Source: Gammaproteobacteria bacterium
GTDB lineage: Bacteria > Pseudomonadota > Gammaproteobacteria > Pseudomonadales > Pseudohongiellaceae
Direction of reading: 5' to 3'
NCBI GenBank assembly: GCA_002719575.1
Contig: PBHS01000023.1
Span: forward strand, 11,387 to 16,446
Length of the DNA: 5,060 nucleotides
Positions within the stretch are counted from its first letter, which is position 1. Every line of letters begins with the position of its first letter. The position numbers and the translations under genes were made by a program. Shown in pieces: positions 1 to 5,060 of this stretch. The notes below the pieces were generated by a model. The model saw only the letters and a list, made by a program, of their open reading frames with translations. It was not told the origin of the DNA and did not search any database.

Positions 1-248
1 GACAGAGCGCCATCGTCACCCAAAGCCACCGCTCTGACATCATCGTCATTGCCCACGCAGACCAGCACTACATCAGCATTTTTTGCAGCTTCTGCTGGTG
101 TAGACGCCATGTCTCCCCCAAACTCCGAACACCAATTTTCGGCTCGAACAGAATTACGGTTAAAGACACAGACCTCAAGGCCAGCGCTTTTCACATGGCC
201 AGCCATAGGGTATCCCATCACCCCAAGTCCGATAAATGATACTTTCAT
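1..248 (-). CDS. NAD(P)-dependent beta-hydroxyacid dehydrogenase (3-hydroxyisobutyrate dehydrogenase family), N-terminal part
   Basis: Only the first 82 codons are present; the gene continues beyond base 1. The protein starts MKVSFIGLGVMGYPMAGHV, a Rossmann beta-alpha-beta unit with the G7-x-G9-x-x-G12 dinucleotide motif and the GLGxMGxPMA signature of the 3-hydroxyisobutyrate / tartronate semialdehyde / glyoxylate reductase family. Strand beta-2 ends in FNRN (residues 29-32); an Asn-Arg at this place is common in this family and hints at NADP(H), but weakly. A second strand, DVVLVCVGNDDDVRAV, matches the end of the cofactor half of the fold. Family members are cytosolic, about 290 residues, and oxidise beta-hydroxyacids or reduce the matching semialdehydes. 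The catalytic Lys and the substrate region lie outside the window, so the substrate cannot be named. The start is supported by a good Shine-Dalgarno (CAAGGAG, plus-strand 254-260) 5 bases upstream. It lies 60 bases downstream of the kinase gene on the same strand, so co-transcription is possible. Confidence 0.9.
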   Translation of the reverse strand, partial: MKVSFIGLGVMGYPMAGHVKSAGLEVCVFNRNSVRAENWCSEFGGDMASTPAEAAKNADVVLVCVGNDDDVRAVALGDDGAL

Positions 249-253
249 GTAAG

Positions 254-260
254 CTCCTTG
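254..260 (-). promoter_or_regulatory. Shine-Dalgarno of the dehydrogenase gene
   Basis: The minus strand reads CAAGGAG followed by a 5-base spacer and ATG. This is the only strong ribosome binding site next to a start codon in the window, and it fixes the dehydrogenase start. It also suggests that this gene is translated well independently of the kinase gene upstream. Confidence 0.75.
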
Positions 261-308
261 ACATTACTTAGTGGCAATTATTACGAGTGAATCTAGCGTT
301 GGGAAAGG

Positions 309-1316
309 CTATACCCTGGACAATTCAGACATCCAGTCCTGCTGGAGCAGCATAATCAATTCTTCCATACTCTGAAACCTGGCCTCCGGGTGCTTGTTCA
401 AACATTTTCGGGCAACATCACTGAGTAGTGCTGGCACTTTGTGTTGAGCCACGGCCGTCGCTTCTGGTGGCCGCTCATGCAGCACTGATTCCACTACTTC
501 ATGCAACTTTGCTCCCTTGGCCGGCTTTTCGCCGCAGAGAATTTCATAAAGCACTGCACCAATACTGAAGATGTCTGTCCGATGATCAATTGAAGGGTCC
601 TGTTTCAACTGCTCCGGAGACATGTAGTGCACGGTACCCTGCGCCTTGCCGTGTCCAGTAAGCGAAATATCTTCAATAGCAACATCTATGTTGCCGTCGC
701 CCTCGGCTAAATCGACAGTGTTCCTTTGCTTGGCAGTAATGTCGGCGCCTGAAACACTTCCATCGGGGTGCCAGACTTTGGCCAGACCCCAATCGAGAAG
801 TAAAACCTCTCCATACGGCCCAGCCAAAATATTCTCAGGTTTGATGTCTCGGTGAGCAACTCCATGTATGTGAGCATATTGCAAAGCATGCCCAACCTGA
901 ATCACCAGCTCTACCAATTGATGCAGATCATACCGTTCTCGGAAATTCAAAATCTCTCTTAAGGTGTAGCCGTGAACAAGCTTCATTGTGAAATAGGGAT
1001 TCCCACGACCATCACGACCGAGCTCGTAAGTGGGAACGGTATTGGGATGCTGAAGCATTGAAGTCACCCTGGCTTCCCGGATCAGTCGCCTTTGTTCAAT
1101 TTCATCGGATGCAAACTCAGGCTTGAGCGTTTTGTAACAAACAAAGCGCGAAAGATGCAGGTCCTTGCAGGATTTAATCAGCGACTTGCCCCCTTTCGCG
1201 ATGGTGCTGAAAAAAGCGTAACGCGTTCGCGGATCGATTTTCCCGGGCAGGGGCTTATCTGTTTCTTCGAGAAAAACCGAGCTATAGCTCTTTGGAGGCT
1301 CTGGAAAGTTTAACAT
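309..1316 (-). CDS. Soluble Hanks-type serine/threonine protein kinase with DWG motif
   Basis: This 335-residue protein is almost entirely one protein kinase domain (about residues 33-325) that would transfer phosphate from ATP to Ser/Thr. Visible landmarks are the beta-3 lysine K62 in VCYKTL, the alpha-C glutamate E81 in REARVTSML followed by LQHPNTV, the catalytic loop HRDIKPEN (H155, D157, K159, N162), DWG at 175-177 in place of DFG, SPE at 233-235 in place of APE, D248 in the F helix, and R313 near the C-terminus. All catalytic residues are kept, so it is probably active. The glycine loop is degenerate: AKGGKSLI (40-47) lacks the first and last glycines of GxGGxG. The segment between DWG and SPE is about 55 residues, clearly longer than in PknB-like kinases, and rich in Asp, Glu, Ser and Thr. 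I see no transmembrane helix and no PASTA or other sensor domain, so it should be cytosolic. An in-frame stop five codons upstream leaves the ATG at 1316 as the likely start, although its Shine-Dalgarno is poor. Its substrate is unknown. Confidence 0.93.
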   Translation of the reverse strand: MLNFPEPPKSYSSVFLEETDKPLPGKIDPRTRYAFFSTIAKGGKSLIKSCKDLHLSRFVCYKTLKPEFASDEIEQRRLIREARVTSMLQHPNTVPTYELGRDGRGNPYFTMKLVHGYTLREILNFRERYDLHQLVELVIQVGHALQYAHIHGVAHRDIKPENILAGPYGEVLLLDWGLAKVWHPDGSVSGADITAKQRNTVDLAEGDGNIDVAIEDISLTGHGKAQGTVHYMSPEQLKQDPSIDHRTDIFSIGAVLYEILCGEKPAKGAKLHEVVESVLHERPPEATAVAQHKVPALLSDVARKCLNKHPEARFQSMEELIMLLQQDWMSELSRV

Positions 1317-1512
1317 ATTTTCGGTTGCTTAATTCGATACACAGACGTGAGCAGACGGTAATCTGCGCCCAGAAGGAGAACTAGAAGATACCCTCTGCTC
1401 AAAAGCCTGAAACATGGCACACAGCTGCAACAAGTCAATTGCTGATGGTAGCAAACAGTTTACGGTATACTAAACTCTGGATCAGAAATTCTGGTAAGTT
1501 GCTTCATTTATT
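1317..1512. other. Divergent intergenic region between kinase and thioesterase genes
   Basis: These 196 bases separate two divergently transcribed genes and should hold promoters for both. I see no credible small gene. Two short inverted repeats with the same layout (5-base arms, 6-base centre) occur at 1351-1366 and 1439-1454, and a CAGACG pair recurs with a 10-base period at 1342 and 1352. No convincing sigma-70 promoter for the kinase direction could be picked out by eye. On the plus strand an AAGGAG at 1373-1378 is not followed by a start codon. Confidence 0.6.
1439..1471 (+). promoter_or_regulatory. Candidate promoter -10 and inverted repeat upstream of the thioesterase gene
   Basis: A good -10 hexamer, TATACT, lies at 1466-1471, about 41 bases before the thioesterase start. 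No good -35 sits at the 16-18 base distance; the nearest TTG-like box (TTGCTG, 1439-1444) is 21 bases away, which is too far for an ordinary promoter. That box overlaps the inverted repeat TTGCT-N6-AGCAA (1439-1454), which would lie in the -35 zone where an activator or repressor could bind. This would be the promoter of the thioesterase-hydrolase-kynU cluster. It is a weak call based on one hexamer and position. Confidence 0.3.
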
Positions 1513-1926
1513 ATGTGGAAAGACCAACTTGAAAATGCACGAGAAACCGAGTTTTCCGTCCGCTACGCAGAAACCGACGCCATGGGCGTGGTTCACCATG
1601 CCAACTACCTAATCTACTTTGAAGAAGGACGAAGCCAATATATGAGAGACTTGGGAAGTGACTACGCGCTGGTTGAGGCCAGCGGCTATAGACTTCCTGT
1701 GACTGAAGCTAAGCTGCGCTACATTGGAAGCATGCGATACGGCGAACGAGTCCGTATTCGCACCCGCATCGGGGAAAATAGAAGCCGCAGGGTCACCTTT
1801 CTATACGACGTCATCAACCCGCAAACCGGTACTATTGTGGCAACTGGACTAACTCGCCACATCTGGACCAACGCAGCTGGCAGGGTAACTCGTGTACCTG
1901 AAAGCTGGACGGAATTATTCGGTTGA
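1513..1926 (+). CDS. Hot-dog acyl-CoA thioesterase, 4HBT / YbgC family
   Basis: The protein has 137 residues, the normal size for a single hot-dog domain thioesterase, and should be cytosolic and oligomeric. The diagnostic motif is near the N-terminus: VRYAETDAMGVVHHANY (residues 16-32), with D22 at the position of the catalytic aspartate of 4-hydroxybenzoyl-CoA thioesterase and YbgC, followed by YFEEGRSQYM on the long central helix. The later strands (RYGERVRIRTRI, RVTFLYDV, ATGLTRHIW) fit the rest of the fold. The family hydrolyses acyl-CoA or aryl-CoA thioesters; the exact substrate cannot be read from sequence. It is not next to tol-pal genes, the usual place of ybgC, so I do not use that name. 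It is the first gene of a tight plus-strand cluster, with 18 bases before the hydrolase gene, so its substrate may relate to kynurenine or anthranilate metabolism, but that is only inference. The Shine-Dalgarno before ATG 1513 is weak (GGTAAG, 14 bases away). Confidence 0.92.
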   Translation: MWKDQLENARETEFSVRYAETDAMGVVHHANYLIYFEEGRSQYMRDLGSDYALVEASGYRLPVTEAKLRYIGSMRYGERVRIRTRIGENRSRRVTFLYDVINPQTGTIVATGLTRHIWTNAAGRVTRVPESWTELFG

Positions 1927-1944
1927 TCAATAACACGCTTCGCC

Positions 1945-2025
1945 ATGATTGATAACTCTAGTCATTGGATACTCAAACTCTATTTGTGTATCGCGATGGC
2001 GTTCACTGGCCAAGCCGTGGTTGCA
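1945..2025 (+). other. Predicted Sec signal peptide of the alpha/beta-hydrolase
   Basis: Residues 1-27 have a short n-region with one lysine (K11), a hydrophobic core of about 12 residues (LYLCIAMAFTG), and a c-region ending VVA, which fits the -3/-1 rule with cleavage before Q28. The hydrolase domain proper starts well after it, at about residue 55-60, so this stretch is an add-on to the fold. There is no twin-arginine and no good lipobox, so a Sec/SPase I substrate is the best reading. Confidence 0.6.
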
Positions 2026-2796
2026 CAGAGCTTTTTGCCCGTGGAAAACAATGTCACTTTTGATCAGGTGCTGGCATTGCCGAGCGAAGAACCCGACGCA
2101 ACTATTGCCTATGGAGACAGCGCTTCGCAATATGGCCTATTATGGACTCCAAAAACTGACTCAAATGCGCCATTGGTGATACTCATACATGGAGGTTGCT
2201 GGTTGAACAGTTTCGACGTAAACCATTCACGTCCTCTCGCTACCGCTCTGAATCAGGCAGGATTCGCAGTCTGGTCACTCGAATATCGCCGAACCGGCGA
2301 TCCCGGAGGTGGGTGGCCCGGCACCCTTGAAGACATTGAACTCGCGCTTTCCCGGCTTGACCTCCTGTCCCCGTATGCGATTGACACATCACAGATTGCA
2401 GTAGCCGGCCACTCCGCAGGCGGCCACCTAGCCTTAATGGCTAGTAGAGACTTGACCCAAGCAAAAGCGGTTATTGGCCTCGCGGCTATCGTAGACATCG
2501 AGAGCTACAGCCGAGGGACCAATAGCTGTCAGATTGCTGGACCTGCTTTTCTGGGTGTTTCTGCGGAAGATGCGCCCGGGAAATATGCCCAAGCGAATCC
2601 GGCGAAGCACGCATTGAACCCAGCCAGCTTGCTGCTGCACGGCGATAATGACGAGATTGTGCCGCTCAATCATTTTAAACAAGACCTGCTGCCCCTCTCT
2701 GTCTTGGCAAGCGCCGGACATTTTGACTGGATTCATCCCGGCACAAGAGCTTTCCGCCTGTTTCTGGAAACGCTCAAATCTCAGCTAGCTAGATGA
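1945..2796 (+). CDS. Exported alpha/beta-hydrolase, probable kynurenine formamidase-like esterase
   Basis: The protein has 283 residues and a full alpha/beta-hydrolase fold. The oxyanion motif is HGGCW (82-86); the nucleophile elbow is GHSAG with S157; the acid is D236 in HGDNDEIVP; the base is H259 in SAGHFDW. The HGGxW form and overall size match the esterase/lipase group that includes animal AFMID and yeast BNA7 kynurenine formamidases (HGGYW, HGGAW). Those enzymes hydrolyse N-formylkynurenine to kynurenine and formate. The following gene is kynureninase, the next step, and the two overlap by 4 bases, which supports this role. Other members of the group are general carboxylesterases, so function is inferred. 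Residues 1-27 look like a Sec signal peptide (K11, then LYLCIAMAFTG, ending AVVA before Q28), pointing to the periplasm, which is odd for this pathway. C15 is not in a proper lipobox. No Shine-Dalgarno is evident at ATG 1945; an internal ATG at 1999 is possible but would keep a hydrophobic N-terminus. Confidence 0.88.
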   Translation: MIDNSSHWILKLYLCIAMAFTGQAVVAQSFLPVENNVTFDQVLALPSEEPDATIAYGDSASQYGLLWTPKTDSNAPLVILIHGGCWLNSFDVNHSRPLATALNQAGFAVWSLEYRRTGDPGGGWPGTLEDIELALSRLDLLSPYAIDTSQIAVAGHSAGGHLALMASRDLTQAKAVIGLAAIVDIESYSRGTNSCQIAGPAFLGVSAEDAPGKYAQANPAKHALNPASLLLHGDNDEIVPLNHFKQDLLPLSVLASAGHFDWIHPGTRAFRLFLETLKSQLAR

Positions 2797-4037
2797 CCGA
2801 AGAGGAAATCATCAATTTCGATACCGCGGACCCGCTTGCGGCAAAGCGCCAACATTTTGAGCTGCCTACAGGCAAGATTTATCTGAACGGAAACTCACTT
2901 GGTCCGCTGAGTACAGCGGCAAAACTTCGTGTGCGGGAAGTAATCGAGTCACAATGGGGGAATGATCTGATCTCTAGCTGGAACAGACACCGATGGATTG
3001 ACCTGCCACTGGCAGTTGGTGAAAAGATTGCCCCGCTAATCGGCGCAGCACCTGGACAAGTGCTGTGTTGCGATTCTGTTTCGATAAATTTATTCAAGTT
3101 ATTAGCAGCTGCGCTTGCAAATCGAAGGCGCGAGCACGCTGTAATTCTCAGCCAGCAGGATATTTTCCCCTCTGATTTGTATATCGCCGAAGGATTGATA
3201 AAACTCTTGCGGGAACGCGGCGTCAGCGCAGAGCTCCAACTGGTCCCTTCAAGGGATTTGGAACAAGCTGTAACAAAGTCGCCAGACGTTTTAATGCTAT
3301 CCCACGTCAATTTCCGAACAGGCGCAGTGCATGATATGCAGCGGGTGACTGATCTGGCTCATAAAAACAACACGCAGGTAGTTTGGGATTTATCTCATAG
3401 CGCAGGCGCGATGGAACTGGCACTGGACGCCTGTCAGGTTGATTTTGCTGTTGGCTGCGGCTATAAATTCCTCAACGGCGGTCCGGGAGCCCCTGCATTT
3501 CTCTACGTTGCTTCACGGCATCAGACGGGGCTTCAACAACCGCTGCAAGGGTGGATGGGCCACAGACAGCCCTTTGAATTCGAGCCGCACTACCAGCCCG
3601 ACGAAGGCATCAACCAACTACAAACCGGCACGCCAAGTATCTTGTCAATGTCTGCGCTGGATGCCGCGCTCTCGTGCTTTGAGGGCATCAATGCCGCCCA
3701 ACTCCGAGAAAAGTCACTGGCGTTGAGCGAAATGTTCCTGTCCATACTTGAAAAAGACTCGACGAGTTCGGAGCTCACCCTGGTTTCACCGCGAAGCCCG
3801 CACCTGCGGGGAGCTCAGCTGAGCTTTTCCCACAGCCAGGCTTTTCCGATAAGCCAAGCTCTCATTGAGGCAGGAGTGATAGTTGATTTTCGCTCTCCGA
3901 ACCTCATCAGACTTGGGTTTTCGCCTCTGTTTCTGTCTTTCGCCGAAGTTGCCAAAGGAGCTTCCAGTCTTACGCAAATTATTTCGGAAAAGCTATTCTG
4001 GCACGAACGCTTCTCTGTCAGAGCAAAGGTGACCTGA
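2793..4037 (+). CDS. kynU: Kynureninase
   Basis: This 414-residue PLP enzyme (fold type I, aspartate aminotransferase superfamily) cleaves L-kynurenine to anthranilate and L-alanine, and often 3-hydroxykynurenine as well, in the cytosol. Family marks in order are YLNGNSLGPLS (30-40), the FPSDLY segment (125-130), LSHVNFRTGAVHD (169-181), WDLSHSAGA (198-206) with D199 for the pyridine nitrogen, GYKFLNGGPGAPAF (223-236) with K225 as the Schiff-base lysine, GWMGH (253-257) and TGTPSI (278-283). The length matches characterised bacterial kynureninases, whose lysine lies at nearly the same position. The gene is intact. Its ATG overlaps the stop of the upstream hydrolase gene as ATGA and has no clear Shine-Dalgarno, so translation is probably coupled. 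No tryptophan 2,3-dioxygenase, anthranilate-degradation or quinolinate gene is in the window, so whether anthranilate is used for catabolism, tryptophan salvage or a secondary product cannot be told. Confidence 0.96.
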   Translation: MTEEEIINFDTADPLAAKRQHFELPTGKIYLNGNSLGPLSTAAKLRVREVIESQWGNDLISSWNRHRWIDLPLAVGEKIAPLIGAAPGQVLCCDSVSINLFKLLAAALANRRREHAVILSQQDIFPSDLYIAEGLIKLLRERGVSAELQLVPSRDLEQAVTKSPDVLMLSHVNFRTGAVHDMQRVTDLAHKNNTQVVWDLSHSAGAMELALDACQVDFAVGCGYKFLNGGPGAPAFLYVASRHQTGLQQPLQGWMGHRQPFEFEPHYQPDEGINQLQTGTPSILSMSALDAALSCFEGINAAQLREKSLALSEMFLSILEKDSTSSELTLVSPRSPHLRGAQLSFSHSQAFPISQALIEAGVIVDFRSPNLIRLGFSPLFLSFAEVAKGASSLTQIISEKLFWHERFSVRAKVT

Positions 4038-4130
4038 GAATTGTCCGCGCTGAGCGGTCAGAAATACTTGGACGCCCTTTCATATGTAGTGTTTGGCTCG
4101 TGCTATAAGCAATTGTTGTCAGCCGCAATT

Positions 4131-4158
4131 TTGCTTTATTTTAACGTGCAACTATACT
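4131..4158 (+). promoter_or_regulatory. Candidate sigma-70 promoter for the DUF1631 gene
   Basis: TTGCTT (4131-4136) and TATACT (4153-4158) are separated by 16 bases in an AT-rich stretch. The -10 box is good and the -35 box keeps only TTG. Transcription would start near 4165, giving a leader of about 160 bases before ATG 4325. This was found by eye, so chance is not excluded. Confidence 0.35.
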
Positions 4159-4280
4159 TCCTAAGGCAGCATTGTGCTCTTTTATACAGTCACTTCAGCG
4201 GTCCCATGAGTCATTTCACAAACTGCAGGAATCAGTTGCACAGGCCCAAGGTAAGTCGCGGGAAAGCGTCTCTTACAAAG

Positions 4281-4301
4281 ACAGCTCGACTACAGGTCGA
4301 C
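4281..4301 (+). repeat. Tandem 10-base repeat ACAG(C/G)TCGAC
   Basis: ACAGCTCGAC at 4281-4290 and ACAGGTCGAC at 4292-4301 differ at one base and have an 11-base period, about one helical turn. The TCGAC and GTCGA parts can also pair into a 5-base-arm hairpin with a TACAG loop (4286-4300). The repeat lies 24 bases before the DUF1631 start codon, inside the probable leader, so it could be an operator or an RNA structure near the ribosome binding site. Chance remains a fair explanation. Confidence 0.4.
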
Positions 4302-4324
4302 AGATGTAAAAAAACTAGGTCGCC

Positions 4325-5060
4325 ATGAAAAATCCCCTTCATTCCGTCAAAGTTGAAGCGGCCAAGGCATTGACCAAGCTCGTTATGCAGGCCCTTACCA
4401 ATGCTCGCTCAGAACTCGAAGCTACAGCTTCCCGGCCAACTGCAGCGCGGACTCCTGACATCATTAAGGAGGCTTATGGCATTGGGGAACGCTTCATGAA
4501 ACATCTTAATGACTACTTTGATGAAATCGGTATCCCGCTGACAGAACAGGCAAATTCTGAAACCGAAGAGTTAGCCAGCATCAGCCAGATTGACCACCAT
4601 CATCTGGAAGCCATAGTAGCCATGGAAGGAATGGTCAAACAGCGTCGCGAGGCCAAAATTGCCGGGATGCAAAGTTTGGTGGAAAGATTGGAATCACTGT
4701 TGCCCGGCATTCGTGTCGATGAGACCAATAATCCTTTTGATCCTGAGCAGATCGGGGATTGCTTCAATGAAGCTGTAAAGCCTTTGGAGCTCGAAGCCCA
4801 AGATCTGCGTACAATTTTTGAAGAGTTCAACAGGTCTGTATTTGGCGAGTTGGAGACGATTGTTGCTAGAACTAACGCGATGCTCGCAAGTCTAGGCGTG
4901 CTGCCCGAACTACAGACGTCCGCGCAGAACCCGGCTAAACCTCTTAAAGAAAAAGGTGCCAGCCACGACGGGACAACATCGCAGCAGGTCGAAGAGAGAC
5001 CAAAGATTGAAAGAGAAGCGGAATCGCATTTAGCTCAAGACTCCTTTCAATCGCCCGGAC
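4325..5060 (+). CDS. DUF1631 family protein, N-terminal part
   Basis: The frame is open from ATG 4325 to the end of the window (245 codons) with no stop. An in-frame TAG only three codons upstream (4316-4318) makes this ATG the natural start; the Shine-Dalgarno is weak (AGG, 4317-4319). I recognise the pattern of DUF1631 proteins, large proteins of unknown function found widely in Gammaproteobacteria and sometimes mislabelled thymidine phosphorylase. The features are the segment ISQIDHHHLEAIVAMEGMV (86-104), the NNPFDPEQIGDCFNEAV block (135-151) followed by KPLELEAQDLRTIFEEF, and a helix ending NAMLASLGVLPEL (184-196). Residues 1-190 are predicted largely alpha-helical. From about 197 on the sequence becomes low-complexity, polar and charged (Lys, Glu, Gln, Ser), like a linker to the remaining domain, which lies outside. 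There is no signal peptide or membrane segment, so it should be cytosolic. Function is unknown and no link to the kynurenine cluster is evident. Confidence 0.8.
   Translation, partial: MKNPLHSVKVEAAKALTKLVMQALTNARSELEATASRPTAARTPDIIKEAYGIGERFMKHLNDYFDEIGIPLTEQANSETEELASISQIDHHHLEAIVAMEGMVKQRREAKIAGMQSLVERLESLLPGIRVDETNNPFDPEQIGDCFNEAVKPLELEAQDLRTIFEEFNRSVFGELETIVARTNAMLASLGVLPELQTSAQNPAKPLKEKGASHDGTTSQQVEERPKIEREAESHLAQDSFQSPG

Larger units (their letters stand above)
4038..4324. other. Intergenic region between kynU and the DUF1631 gene
   Basis: These 287 bases hold no gene I can support. An open frame starting with TTG at 4041 spans most of it but looks random. No clear terminator follows kynU: the only nearby stem (CCGC-GCTGA-GCGG, 4044-4056) has 4-base arms and no T-run. 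The region also holds a candidate promoter (4131-4158), a short inverted repeat AACTG-N7-CAGTT (4221-4237), and a near-perfect 10-base tandem repeat (4281-4301). Confidence 0.6.

Noticed and set aside
1092..1313. Plus-strand open frames within the kinase gene, and minus-strand frames within the thioesterase, hydrolase and kynU genes.
   Set aside because: They lie inside well-identified genes, have no recognisable domains and are explained as shadows of the real coding frames.
1373..1378. A strong AAGGAG on the plus strand that might mark a small gene.
   Set aside because: No ATG, GTG or TTG lies at a suitable distance downstream.
1987..1989. C15 of the hydrolase as a lipoprotein cysteine.
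   Set aside because: The preceding residues (LYL) do not fit a lipobox, which needs a small residue at -1. The VVA-Q site further on is a better cleavage site.
4044..4056. A CCGC-GCTGA-GCGG stem shortly after the kynU stop as a terminator.
   Set aside because: The arms are only 4 bases long and no T-run follows, so it is not a credible intrinsic terminator.
4041..4328. A 95-codon plus-strand open frame with a TTG start whose stop overlaps the DUF1631 ATG as ATGA.
   Set aside because: It has a random, Cys- and His-scattered composition, a rare start codon without a ribosome binding site, and no recognisable domain. The region looks like a promoter and leader. The ATGA overlap is probably coincidence.

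Overview
The window looks like chromosomal DNA of a Gram-negative bacterium, most likely a gammaproteobacterium. The grounds are a DUF1631-family protein, a Sec signal peptide on one enzyme, a YbgC-like thioesterase and intermediate GC content. This placement is inferred from gene content; there is no rRNA or other phylogenetic marker. I see no mobile element, tRNA, rRNA or CRISPR array.

Left part, minus strand (1-1316): a soluble Hanks-type Ser/Thr protein kinase (309-1316) is followed 60 bases downstream by the start of an NAD(P)-dependent beta-hydroxyacid dehydrogenase of the 3-hydroxyisobutyrate dehydrogenase family (1-248), which is cut by the window edge. They may share a transcript. 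The kinase is a divergent type with DWG in place of DFG, an eroded glycine loop and a long activation segment.

Middle part, plus strand (1513-4037): after a 196-base divergent intergenic region comes a compact three-gene cluster. It encodes a hot-dog acyl-CoA thioesterase, an alpha/beta-hydrolase with a predicted signal peptide, and kynureninase (KynU). The hydrolase and kynureninase genes overlap by 4 bases (ATGA). The hydrolase carries an HGGxW oxyanion motif like that of animal and yeast kynurenine formamidases. The reasonable reading is a kynurenine-pathway cluster: N-formylkynurenine to kynurenine plus formate, then to anthranilate plus alanine. The hydrolase would replace the usual bacterial metal-dependent KynB. 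The predicted export of the hydrolase does not fit a purely cytoplasmic pathway and is the most interesting point here.

Right part (4038-5060): a 287-base non-coding gap holds a candidate promoter and a short tandem repeat. It is followed by the N-terminal 245 codons of a DUF1631-family protein that runs off the window. No clearly novel system is visible; the kynurenine cluster and the unusual kinase are the best leads.
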